12,610 bases of DNA, from contig USIB01000039.1 in assembly GCA_900554615.1 (NCBI GenBank), forward strand, positions 1 through 12,610. The letters are read 5' to 3'. The stretch comes from an uncultured Mycoplasmatota bacterium. Its GTDB lineage: Bacteria > Bacillota_I > Bacilli_A > RF39 > UBA660. This document shows positions 6,441-12,610 of the stretch, one piece after another (the stretch's first letter is position 1; each line of letters opens with the position of its first letter). The translations under genes and the position numbers were made by a program. A model generated the notes under the pieces. It worked only from the letters and a program-made list of their open reading frames with translations, did not search any database and was not told the origin of the DNA.

Positions 6441-8186
6441 ATGCATTTAATGAATAATGAAGAAAATCATTTCTTTGGAGTTTATGATAATGATAAATAT
6501 TATGTAAATAAAAGAACAAGCAAAAAACCAAATAACAATAATAACAAATCAAAAGGAACATCCAAAAGCACATCGAAACCAAGTGGTGGTGGTTCTAAAT
6601 CAACAACTAGTTCTTCAAGCGGCAATAAATCATCATCAGGTGCAACACCAACATCAATAAAAAATGCTGATAATAGAAAAACAGGATATAAACCAGCAGA
6701 TAGTGGATATCAATATTTAAGAACAGCAAAAGCGAAAATACTAAATAAGAAAGGCCATTATACAGATGGAGGTATAGGACATAATTTTAAGAGAAAACTT
6801 GCATATGATGAGTTTGATTTATATAATGATATTAATATTAGAGGTAAAAATATAAAAGCAAATGATCTTTATTCTTTTGTAAATTCAATATCAAAGCATA
6901 CACCAGTATACTATGAAAAAGGGGAAAAACTATATGTTGTCGATAGTAAAACTGCTGGTACTCTTAGTGTAGGACCTGGAATAGTATTAAAATATAATAA
7001 TGATTATTTCAAAAAATATGGCCTAGATGTAAGTAATTTAAGAGAGGGAGCAACAATACCTGCTAGTATAGTAGATAAGGTAACTAACGATATATTAGCG
7101 GATAAAAGAAAATATGTTTTGAATGTATTAGAAACTAATGGTATTAAGGGGTTATCTGATAATCAAATAGATGCTTTAACATCTCGTGCTTATAGTGTAG
7201 GTAATATTAGTAACTTTCCTAGCATGTATAAACAATATAGTAATACAGAAGAATTATACAAGAATTATTTGAGTACAGTTAATGGAAAGGATACAATATA
7301 TGAAAAAGAATTAACAGAAAGAAGAAATGCAGAAATAGAATTATTTAAAAATGGATATAGTAAAAAAGATATTAGTGATAGTTACTATTATGATGATTCA
7401 AAACCAGCACAAAAGATAAGAGATCCATTAGCAGACTATTTAGATGATTTAAAATCAAAGGGTGAAGATATATCTATGATAACAGATAGCAGTAAAGATA
7501 TAGTAAGAGATCCATTAGCAGACTATCTAGATGATTTAAAATCAAAAGGTAAAGATATATCAGATATAACAGATAGTAGTGTAATAAGGGATCCGTTAGC
7601 AGACTATTTAGACAATCTAAAAGCCAAAGGCATAGATACCTCTGATATAACAGATAGTAGTAAATCTCCTCAAGAGCGTTCTCATGCGGCACCATCTAGT
7701 TATTATAATGATGGTCATTCATTAATTGAATTTAGTGAGGGCCATACTCCATTATCTGCAGATGGAAAGTCTTATATGGTTGATTTAGATCCAGGTTCAG
7801 GTCATCCACTTGCTGTTGGTAAAGGAGTACTACTTAAAGCAAACGAGACACTATTTGCTCAAGAAGGAATTGATGTTAATAATTACAAGGCAGGAGATTA
7901 TTTACCAGTTGATGTAGTAGATAGGGTTGGTATGAGAATAGAAGAAAACAAAAGAAATGAGATATTAAAAATGGCACAAGATAATAATATAGTGCTTACA
8001 GATTATCAGGTAGATGCTTTAATATCACGTTCATATCAATTTGGTAATGTTGATGGTTTTCCAGCAGCATATAAAGCCGCTAACGGGGATGTAGATACAT
8101 TTATTAATAATTATATGTTAAGTGGTGGCGGCGACTCTAATAGAAGACAAAGAGAAGCCGATGTTTTTAAAAACGGTTATGTATAA
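6441..8186 (+). CDS. Protein with two lysozyme-like (GH24-type) domains joined by a peptide repeat
   Basis: This 581-residue protein has no signal peptide or membrane helix. Residues about 25-75 are a Lys/Asn/Ser/Gly-rich linker. Two homologous domains (about 150-306 and 428-581) resemble phage T4-type lysozymes. Each has an early EG/EKG acid (Glu159, Glu433), a Gly-rich hairpin (TLSVGPGI, 174-181; LAVGKGVLL, 457-465), an LxxxQxDAL helix ending in YxxGN (238-255; 519-536), and a C-terminal RRxxExxxFKNGY (294-306; 568-580) like the RRxxE..LF..G tail of endolysins. Between them lie three repeats of RDPLADYL units. Peptidoglycan cleavage is inferred from this pattern and the catalytic residues are not proven. 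With no export signal it could depend on a holin-like route, be injected, or act after lysis. No phage genes are adjacent. AGGAGGA supports the start at 6441; ATG 6450 is a less well placed alternative. Confidence 0.65.
   Translation: MHLMNNEENHFFGVYDNDKYYVNKRTSKKPNNNNNKSKGTSKSTSKPSGGGSKSTTSSSSGNKSSSGATPTSIKNADNRKTGYKPADSGYQYLRTAKAKILNKKGHYTDGGIGHNFKRKLAYDEFDLYNDINIRGKNIKANDLYSFVNSISKHTPVYYEKGEKLYVVDSKTAGTLSVGPGIVLKYNNDYFKKYGLDVSNLREGATIPASIVDKVTNDILADKRKYVLNVLETNGIKGLSDNQIDALTSRAYSVGNISNFPSMYKQYSNTEELYKNYLSTVNGKDTIYEKELTERRNAEIELFKNGYSKKDISDSYYYDDSKPAQKIRDPLADYLDDLKSKGEDISMITDSSKDIVRDPLADYLDDLKSKGKDISDITDSSVIRDPLADYLDNLKAKGIDTSDITDSSKSPQERSHAAPSSYYNDGHSLIEFSEGHTPLSADGKSYMVDLDPGSGHPLAVGKGVLLKANETLFAQEGIDVNNYKAGDYLPVDVVDRVGMRIEENKRNEILKMAQDNNIVLTDYQVDALISRSYQFGNVDGFPAAYKAANGDVDTFINNYMLSGGGDSNRRQREADVFKNGYV
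7419..7661 (+). repeat. Three tandem repeats coding RDPLADYLDDLKSKG-type units
   Basis: Units start at residues 327, 356 and 383 (bases 7419, 7506, 7587), with periods of 29 and 27 residues. Each reads RDPLADYLD[DN]LK[SA]KG, then an acidic Ile/Thr stretch ending ITDSS. DNA identity between units is high (agatccattagcagacta occurs in the first two). They separate the two lysozyme-like domains and look like an amphipathic, acidic spacer or binding module. Confidence 0.8.
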
Positions 8187-8280
8187 CTAACTTATATATA
8201 ATAGATATGGTTGATATATTAGTTAAAGACTTATATGTAAGGCTTTAACTAACACAACTAAGACAGAATGGCTTAGTGTG
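8185..8280 (+). other. Structured RNA region after the lysozyme-like gene: hairpins with competing pairing
   Basis: Hairpin 1 pairs TTAGTTAAAG (8219-8228) with CTTTAACTAA (8243-8252), with four further inner pairs. Hairpin 2 pairs CACAACTAAG (8253-8262) with CTTAGTGTG (8272-8280) around one bulged A. AACTAA also occurs at 8185-8190, overlapping the stop codon, and with neighbouring bases could pair with 8214-8224, excluding hairpin 1. Neither hairpin has a T run; the terminator follows at 8290. This could be a 3' UTR or a small RNA; no known RNA family is recognised. Confidence 0.45.
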
Positions 8281-8289
8281 ATAAATAAA

Positions 8290-8316
8290 CTTTAGAATTA
8301 ATTTCTAAGGCTTTTT
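8290..8316 (+). terminator. Intrinsic terminator of the lysozyme-like transcription unit
   Basis: CTTTAGAA (8290-8297) pairs with TTCTAAGG (8303-8310) with one G-U wobble and a five-base loop. CTTTTT follows at 8311-8316. Confidence 0.75.
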
Positions 8317-8317
8317 C

Positions 8318-8347
8318 TTGATAAAAACAATTAAATCATGATATAAT
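8318..8347 (+). promoter_or_regulatory. Promoter of mutS
   Basis: TTGATA (8318-8323) and TATAAT (8342-8347) are 18 bp apart, with TG at 8339-8340 giving an extended -10. It starts two bases after the T run of the preceding terminator. Transcription should begin near 8354, with an AAGGAA ribosome site at 8360-8365. Confidence 0.8.
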
Positions 8348-8373
8348 AAAGAGGCAGAGAAGGAAGTAATATT

Positions 8374-10902
8374 ATGAAGAGAAATGAAGTAGATAGAAGT
8401 AAATTATCCCCAATGATGAAACATTATGTAGAACTAAAAGATAAATATGAAGATACAATAATATTATATAGATTAGGAGACTTCTACGAAATGTTTTTCG
8501 AAGATGCAGAAGTAGTAGCCCATAGTCTAGAACTAACACTTACTGGTAAGAGTGCTGGACTAGAAGAAAAAGTACCAATGTGTGGAATACCTCATCATGC
8601 ATCAGAAATATATATAGATAAATTAATAAAAAAAGGCTTTAAAGTAGCCATATGTGAACAATTAGAAGACCCTAAAAATACCAAAGGAATAGTAAAAAGA
8701 GACATAATAGAAGTAATATCTTCAGGTACTATTATAAATGCCAATTCATTAAATGAAAAAGAAAATAATTATATAGGTAGTTTATATGATTTTAATTATG
8801 GTTATGCACTAACATACTCAGATATAACAACAGGAGAAGTATATTCATCACTATATGAATCAAATGCAGATATAATATATAAACTATTATCATTAGAAAT
8901 AAAAGAACTAGTTGTAGATTCTAATCTAGATAAAGAATTAATATCTAAAATAAAAAGTCAAAAAATACCAGTAACAATAGAAGAAAATCTATTAGTAGAT
9001 AAATATACAGAAATATATCAAGATATAGAAGATGATAGAATAATAAAATCAATAGAGTTATTATTATATTATTTAAGTGAAGTTCAAAAAAGAAACCTAT
9101 CTCACTTTCAAAAAGTAATAATAAAGAAAGAAGATTCCTCTCTAATGATGGATATTCATACCAAAAGAAATTTAGAGTTAACAGAATGTTTAAGAACAAA
9201 GGAGAGAACATATTCATTATTATGGCTTCTAGATAATACAAAGACTGCTATGGGAAGTAGAAAATTAAAGTATTTTATAGAAAACCCTCTAGTAGATATA
9301 TCTCGTATAAATGAAAGATATAATATAGTATCTAAGTTACTAGAAGAGTTTATACTAGCAGAAGAACTTCGTAATGATTTATATGAAGTATATGACTTAG
9401 AAAGACTATGTGGTAGAATAAGTTTTGGTTCCGCTAACGCAAAAGACTTATTACAATTAAAGAGTTCTTTAAAAGTCCTTCCTAGTATTAAAGAAAAATT
9501 AGAGAAAATAAGTTTCTATGATGAAATAGAACCATTAAATGATTTATATGAATTATTAGAAAAATCAATAAATGAAGATGCTCCTGCTGGATTAAAAGAT
9601 GGTTTTCTAATAAAAGAAGAATATTCAAAAGAACTAGATGAATTAAAAAGTCTAAGTAAAGGTGGTAAAGACTTTATAAGTAATTTTGAAAGAGAAGAGA
9701 GAGAAAGAACTGGAATAAAAGGTTTAAAAGTAGGCTTCAATAAAGTATTTGGTTATTATATAGAGGTTAGTAATTCTTATCTTTCTATGGTAACTGATGA
9801 TATGGATTATACTAGAAAGCAAACACTTGCTAATTGTGAAAGATTTATCAATCCTATCTTAAAAGAAAAAGAAGATATAATTCTATCTTCCGAAGATAAG
9901 ATTATTAATTTAGAATATAATTTATTCGTAGAAATAAGAGATAAATGTAAAGAATATATTAGTATTCTTCAAAAGAATGCTAAAGCCCTTAGTGAAATTG
10001 ATGTCTTACAGTCATTTGCTTTAGTTAGTGAAAAATATGGTTATATTAGACCAATATTAAATAGTACTAATGAAATTAAAGTAATATCTTCTAGACATCC
10101 AGTTGTAGAAAAAGTACTTAAAGATACTGAGTATGTACCTAATGATATTGTTATGGATAATAATACTGATATCTTACTTATTACTGGTCCTAATATGGCA
10201 GGTAAATCTACTTATATGAGACAACTAGGTATTATTGCTATTATGGCTCAAATAGGATGCTTTGTACCTGCTAAAGAGGCTCATCTACCAGTGTTTGATA
10301 AGATATTTACAAGAATAGGGGCTAGTGATGACTTAGTAAGTGGAGAATCTACTTTTATGGTAGAAATGATGGAAGCATCTCGTGCTATTAAAAGTGCTAC
10401 TAAAAATAGTTTAATTCTATTTGATGAACTAGGTAGAGGAACCGCTACTTACGATGGTATGAGCCTAGCTGAGGCTATATTAGAGTATATTGCTAATAAC
10501 ATCAAGTGTAAGACACTATTTTCTACTCATTACCATGAATTAACAGATATGGAGAAAACTCTTCCTAATCTAAAAAATAAACATGTATCAGCAGTAGAAG
10601 AAAATGGTAATATTACTTTCTTACATAAAGTAAAAGATGGTTCAGTAGATAAAAGTTATGGTATAAATGTAGCGGTACTAGCAGGTTTACCTAAAGAAGT
10701 AATAGATAGAGCAAGTGTAATATTAAAAAACTATGAATCAAAAGAAACTAATAAGAGTACTACTACTCAGATGACATTACCACTTAACTTTGAAGAGAAG
10801 AAGAGTGTAGTAGAAGAAGAACTTAAAAAGATTGATATCTTAAATATTACCCCAATAGAGGCTATTAATATATTAAGTAATTTAAAAGAAAAAATAAAAT
10901 AG
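8374..10902 (+). CDS. mutS: DNA mismatch repair protein MutS
   Basis: This 842-residue protein is a full-length MutS (MutS1), the cytoplasmic ATPase that recognises mispaired bases and recruits MutL. The N-terminal mismatch-binding domain carries GDFYEMF (35-41), whose Phe37 and Glu39 contact the mismatch. The core and clamp domains follow. The ATPase domain has Walker A GPNMAGKST (605-613), Walker B with DELGRGT (684-690) and the STHYHEL motif (717-723). Near the C-terminus QMTLPL (799-804) fits a sliding-clamp binding motif, and TPIEAINILSNLK is the conserved tail. ATG 8374 has a ribosome site and a full N-terminus. It stands alone: mutL is not next to it, as it often is in Bacillota, and the following gene converges on it. 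Confidence 0.98.
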   Translation: MKRNEVDRSKLSPMMKHYVELKDKYEDTIILYRLGDFYEMFFEDAEVVAHSLELTLTGKSAGLEEKVPMCGIPHHASEIYIDKLIKKGFKVAICEQLEDPKNTKGIVKRDIIEVISSGTIINANSLNEKENNYIGSLYDFNYGYALTYSDITTGEVYSSLYESNADIIYKLLSLEIKELVVDSNLDKELISKIKSQKIPVTIEENLLVDKYTEIYQDIEDDRIIKSIELLLYYLSEVQKRNLSHFQKVIIKKEDSSLMMDIHTKRNLELTECLRTKERTYSLLWLLDNTKTAMGSRKLKYFIENPLVDISRINERYNIVSKLLEEFILAEELRNDLYEVYDLERLCGRISFGSANAKDLLQLKSSLKVLPSIKEKLEKISFYDEIEPLNDLYELLEKSINEDAPAGLKDGFLIKEEYSKELDELKSLSKGGKDFISNFEREERERTGIKGLKVGFNKVFGYYIEVSNSYLSMVTDDMDYTRKQTLANCERFINPILKEKEDIILSSEDKIINLEYNLFVEIRDKCKEYISILQKNAKALSEIDVLQSFALVSEKYGYIRPILNSTNEIKVISSRHPVVEKVLKDTEYVPNDIVMDNNTDILLITGPNMAGKSTYMRQLGIIAIMAQIGCFVPAKEAHLPVFDKIFTRIGASDDLVSGESTFMVEMMEASRAIKSATKNSLILFDELGRGTATYDGMSLAEAILEYIANNIKCKTLFSTHYHELTDMEKTLPNLKNKHVSAVEENGNITFLHKVKDGSVDKSYGINVAVLAGLPKEVIDRASVILKNYESKETNKSTTTQMTLPLNFEEKKSVVEEELKKIDILNITPIEAINILSNLKEKIK

Positions 10903-10927
10903 AGTTACATAATTTGTAATTCTATTT
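10897..10927. terminator. Bidirectional terminator shared by mutS and the antitoxin gene
   Basis: A 13-bp stem pairs AAATAGAGTTACA (10897-10909) with TGTAATTCTATTT (10915-10927), with one G-T pair and a five-base loop. The left arm holds the mutS TAG (10900-10902); the right arm holds the complement of the antitoxin TAG (10922-10924). A-rich sequence to the left gives a strong T tail on the minus strand; the plus-strand tail is poorer. Confidence 0.7.
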
Positions 10928-11203
10928 ATTTAATGCCTCAAATAATTCTTCGCGATTAGTAAAACCCTTACTTTTAATTTCTCCATTTTCAATTTTCTTT
11001 GCTTCTTTAAGTGCCTTTTTAAGTGCTCTAGTAGGTTTAGGATTTTTTAGTTCAAATGGTATTCCACCTTCATTAATTGATTTTCTTAAAAACAAATTAA
11101 TCGCAGTACTCATATTTAATCCTAAACTATTAAAAAGTTCAGTAGCTTCTTTTTTAATATTAGAGTCAACATTAATATTAATAGCACTAGTATTATTAGC
11201 CAT
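10922..11203 (-). CDS. RelB/DinJ-family antitoxin, apparently without a toxin gene
   Basis: This 93-residue product matches RelB/DinJ antitoxins. The N-terminal ribbon-helix-helix region has ININVDSNIKKEATELF (8-24), then SLGLNMSTAINLFLRKS (26-42) and the family signature GGIPFEL (46-52). The basic and acidic C-terminal part (about 55-93) would be the toxin-binding arm. Such proteins bind their own promoter as dimers and neutralise a RelE/YafQ mRNA endonuclease that normally follows. Here the downstream side is taken by the converging mutS gene and the shared terminator, so no toxin is present. GAGGAG (complement at 11213-11218) supports the start. It may be a lone remnant, an antitoxin acting in trans, or a regulator. 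Confidence 0.85.
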   Translation of the reverse strand: MANNTSAININVDSNIKKEATELFNSLGLNMSTAINLFLRKSINEGGIPFELKNPKPTRALKKALKEAKKIENGEIKSKGFTNREELFEALNK

Positions 11204-11226
11204 TTATACCATCTCCTCTCGAAATA

Positions 11227-11255
11227 ATTGTAGCATATGATGTAGTAAAAGTCAA
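11227..11255 (-). promoter_or_regulatory. Promoter of the antitoxin gene
   Basis: On the minus strand, TTGACT (11255-11250) and TACAAT (11232-11227) are 17 bp apart, with TG just before the -10. ATGTAG (11240-11245) and CTACAT (11264-11269) form an inverted repeat flanking the -35, which could serve as an operator for the ribbon-helix-helix protein. Confidence 0.8.
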
Positions 11256-11332
11256 CATAATATCTACATATCATCTATATTAATATTATATGTAAATGAT
11301 GGTAAATTATTATAAAAAAATACTAAAAACTA

Positions 11333-11361
11333 TTGCAAGAAAATTAAAAATAAATTATACT
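11333..11361 (+). promoter_or_regulatory. Promoter of the pilin-thiI unit
   Basis: TTGCAA (11333-11338) and TATACT (11356-11361) are 17 bp apart. Transcription should start near 11368, at the AGGTGA ribosome site (11368-11373), so the leader is very short. It diverges from the antitoxin promoter. The AT-rich space between them holds a 10-bp palindrome, ATATTAATAT (11277-11286). Confidence 0.7.
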
Positions 11362-11379
11362 TAGATTAGGTGATGAAAG

Positions 11380-11790
11380 ATGAAAATGAAAAAAATAAAT
11401 AAGAAAGGTTTTACCTTAATTGAATTACTTGTAGTAATCGTTATATTAGTAGTTATTATGGCAGTAGCAATACCAAGTGTAACGTCTTCTATTGAAAGAA
11501 GTAAAGATAAACAATTAACTCAAGTAAAAAATCTAGTAACAAGTGCAGCAGAACTATATTATGATAGTAATAAGAATTCTTTAGGAACAAATTTTCCAAT
11601 CACAGTGAAAATAGAGACTTTAATCAGTAATGGATATCTAACACCTGCTGAAGCAAAAGATCCATTTCATGAAAAGAGAACAGTATGTGGACATGTAGTG
11701 ATAGAAAATAAAAATTCTTTTAAGTTTATAGATTCTACATGTAATGCAGCTTGTAATTCAGGAGAAGAATGTGTAGCAATAACAAGTTAA
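11380..11790 (+). CDS. Type IV pilin-like protein (prepilin-type N-terminus)
   Basis: This 136-residue protein starts with a short basic leader ending in KKG, then FTLIELLVVIVILVVIMAVA. This is the prepilin peptidase site (cleavage after Gly10) with Glu15 at position +5 and a hydrophobic helix to about residue 31. The globular part has the LISNGYLTPAEAKDPF stretch (81-96) seen in ComGC- and GspG-like pseudopilins, and four Cys (103, 121, 125, 131) that could form two disulfides. No pilus ATPase, platform protein or peptidase gene is nearby, so it would need machinery encoded elsewhere. The start at 11380 suits AGGTGA; ATG 11386 is possible. It is followed after 11 bases by thiI without a terminator, so the two are probably co-transcribed. 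Confidence 0.88.
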   Translation: MKMKKINKKGFTLIELLVVIVILVVIMAVAIPSVTSSIERSKDKQLTQVKNLVTSAAELYYDSNKNSLGTNFPITVKIETLISNGYLTPAEAKDPFHEKRTVCGHVVIENKNSFKFIDSTCNAACNSGEECVAITS

Positions 11791-11801
11791 GGGTGGTTTA
11801 A

Positions 11802-12610
11802 ATGAAAATTATATTAATAAAATATGGAGAATTAACAACAAAAAAAGACAATCGTAAAGTATTTATTAATATTCTTTATAATAATATAAAAAAAGCATTA
11901 GTAGATTATAAAGTAAATATAATAAAAACAAGAGATAGAATGTATGTAGAAACAGAAGAAAATATTGATGAAGTAGTAGATATTCTTAAAAATATTTTTG
12001 GTATTCATAGTATAGTAGTAGCAACTCGTGTTAATACTAATACTGAGGAAATAGAAGCTAATGTACTTGAAGTAGCTAAAAATATAGAATTTAATACTTT
12101 TAAAGTAGAAACAAATAGAAGTGATAAATCATTTCCAATTCCTAGTATGGACTTTTCTAGAAGGATAGGTTCTTTGATATTAAGAAATATTCCAAATAAA
12201 AAAGTAGATGTTCATAATCCTGATTATTTACTACATATTGAAATAAGAAAAGATTATACATATATATATCATAAAGAAATAAAAGCATCAGGTGGTTATC
12301 CTGTTTCTGTAGCAGGCAAAGGCCTTCTTATGTTATCAGGAGGAATTGATTCCCCAGTAGCAGGCTATCTTGCTATGAAAAGGGGAATCAAACTAGAATG
12401 TGTTTATTTTGAGTCTCCTCCACATACCAGTGTAATGGCTAAAAATAAAGTCAAAAAACTAGTGGAAGAACTTACAAAATATGATTCGAGTATAACATTA
12501 AATGTGGTGAAGTTTACTGACATTCAAGAGGCGATATATAAGAATATCGACCCTACATATATGATAACCATAATGCGTAGAATGATGTATAGAATAAGTG
12601 AGAAAATCAT
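11802..12610 (+). CDS. thiI: tRNA 4-thiouridine synthase ThiI (5' part, cut by the window edge)
   Basis: An open frame of 269 codons runs off the right edge. ThiI adenylates and thiolates U8 of tRNA and can also donate sulfur for thiamin thiazole synthesis. The N-terminal ferredoxin-like domain begins MKIILIKYGEL and is followed by the THUMP domain (about 60-165). The linker GGYPVSVAGKGLLML leads to the PP-loop SGGIDSP (179-185), which binds ATP, and then YFESPPHTS (202-210). Full Bacillota proteins are about 390-400 residues and usually lack the rhodanese domain; the end cannot be seen here. The start follows AAGGGTGG (11789-11796), which directly abuts the pilin stop. The NifS-like desulfurase often found beside thiI is not upstream. 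Confidence 0.96.
   Translation, partial: MKIILIKYGELTTKKDNRKVFINILYNNIKKALVDYKVNIIKTRDRMYVETEENIDEVVDILKNIFGIHSIVVATRVNTNTEEIEANVLEVAKNIEFNTFKVETNRSDKSFPIPSMDFSRRIGSLILRNIPNKKVDVHNPDYLLHIEIRKDYTYIYHKEIKASGGYPVSVAGKGLLMLSGGIDSPVAGYLAMKRGIKLECVYFESPPHTSVMAKNKVKKLVEELTKYDSSITLNVVKFTDIQEAIYKNIDPTYMITIMRRMMYRISEKI

Noticed and set aside
6441..8186. Reading this gene as part of a prophage
   Set aside because: No capsid, tail, holin, integrase or attachment repeats flank it. The neighbours are a transporter operon and mutS, so only the domain type suggests a phage origin.
8197..8202. TATAAT as the promoter of a small RNA
   Set aside because: No acceptable -35 lies 16-18 bp upstream, and such hexamers are frequent in this AT-rich DNA. 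Kept only as a note in the hairpin finding.
11266..11293. ACATAT/ATATGT and ATATTAATAT palindromes between the divergent promoters as operators
   Set aside because: They do not share one centre, are made only of common AT-rich words and do not overlap either promoter core.
1..12610. CRISPR array, tRNA, rRNA or IS element
   Set aside because: No regularly spaced long repeats, no cloverleaf-like GC-rich segment, no transposase frame and no terminal inverted repeats with target duplications were seen.

Overview
The window is a very AT-rich stretch of a low-GC Gram-positive-type bacterial chromosome. TGA is read as stop: rnfC ends on TGA inside an ATGA overlap, and Trp is always TGG, so this is not the Mycoplasma code. 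ThiI, MutS, AbrB-type and RelB/DinJ-type proteins, strong AGGAGG-like ribosome sites and TTGACW-17-TATAAT promoters all fit Bacillota. An uncultured gut-type Bacilli or Clostridia lineage is my guess, but the sequence does not fix the taxon. No rRNA, tRNA, IS element, CRISPR array or replication origin was seen. No gene-free gap exceeds about 190 bases.

Layout, left to right. (1) 96-1679 encodes a secreted or membrane-anchored protein with eight dockerin-like calcium loops, preceded by a terminator-like nested hairpin and followed by a terminator. (2) 1846-4514 is a two-gene rnf operon: rnfC, then a long rnfD whose C-terminus carries an RnfG-like transmembrane segment and FMN-binding domain; no rnfE, rnfA or rnfB follows. 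(3) 4685-6322 is a tight operon of a small AbrB-like regulator, an ABC ATPase and an ABC-2 permease. Its promoter contains four AGTAT direct repeats at an exact 9-bp period. (4) 6441-8186 encodes a protein with two copies of a phage-lysozyme-like domain joined by a three-unit peptide repeat, without a visible signal peptide. Its promoter has a dyad across the -10 box, and a series of hairpins follows the gene. (5) 8374-10902 is mutS, alone. (6) 10922-11203, on the minus strand, is a RelB/DinJ-type antitoxin with no toxin beside it, sharing a bidirectional terminator with mutS. (7) 11380-11790 is a type IV pilin-like protein, followed 11 bases later by thiI, which runs off the right edge.

How they work together. 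Most units look like independent transcription units, each with its own promoter and terminator. The functional groups visible are the electron-transfer pair (rnfC with the rnfD-G fusion), the regulator-plus-exporter operon (AbrB-like, ATPase, permease), and the odd pilin-thiI pair. The items most worth attention are the AGTAT array, the compressed rnf module, the double lysozyme-like protein with its dyad promoter, and the multi-dockerin surface protein.
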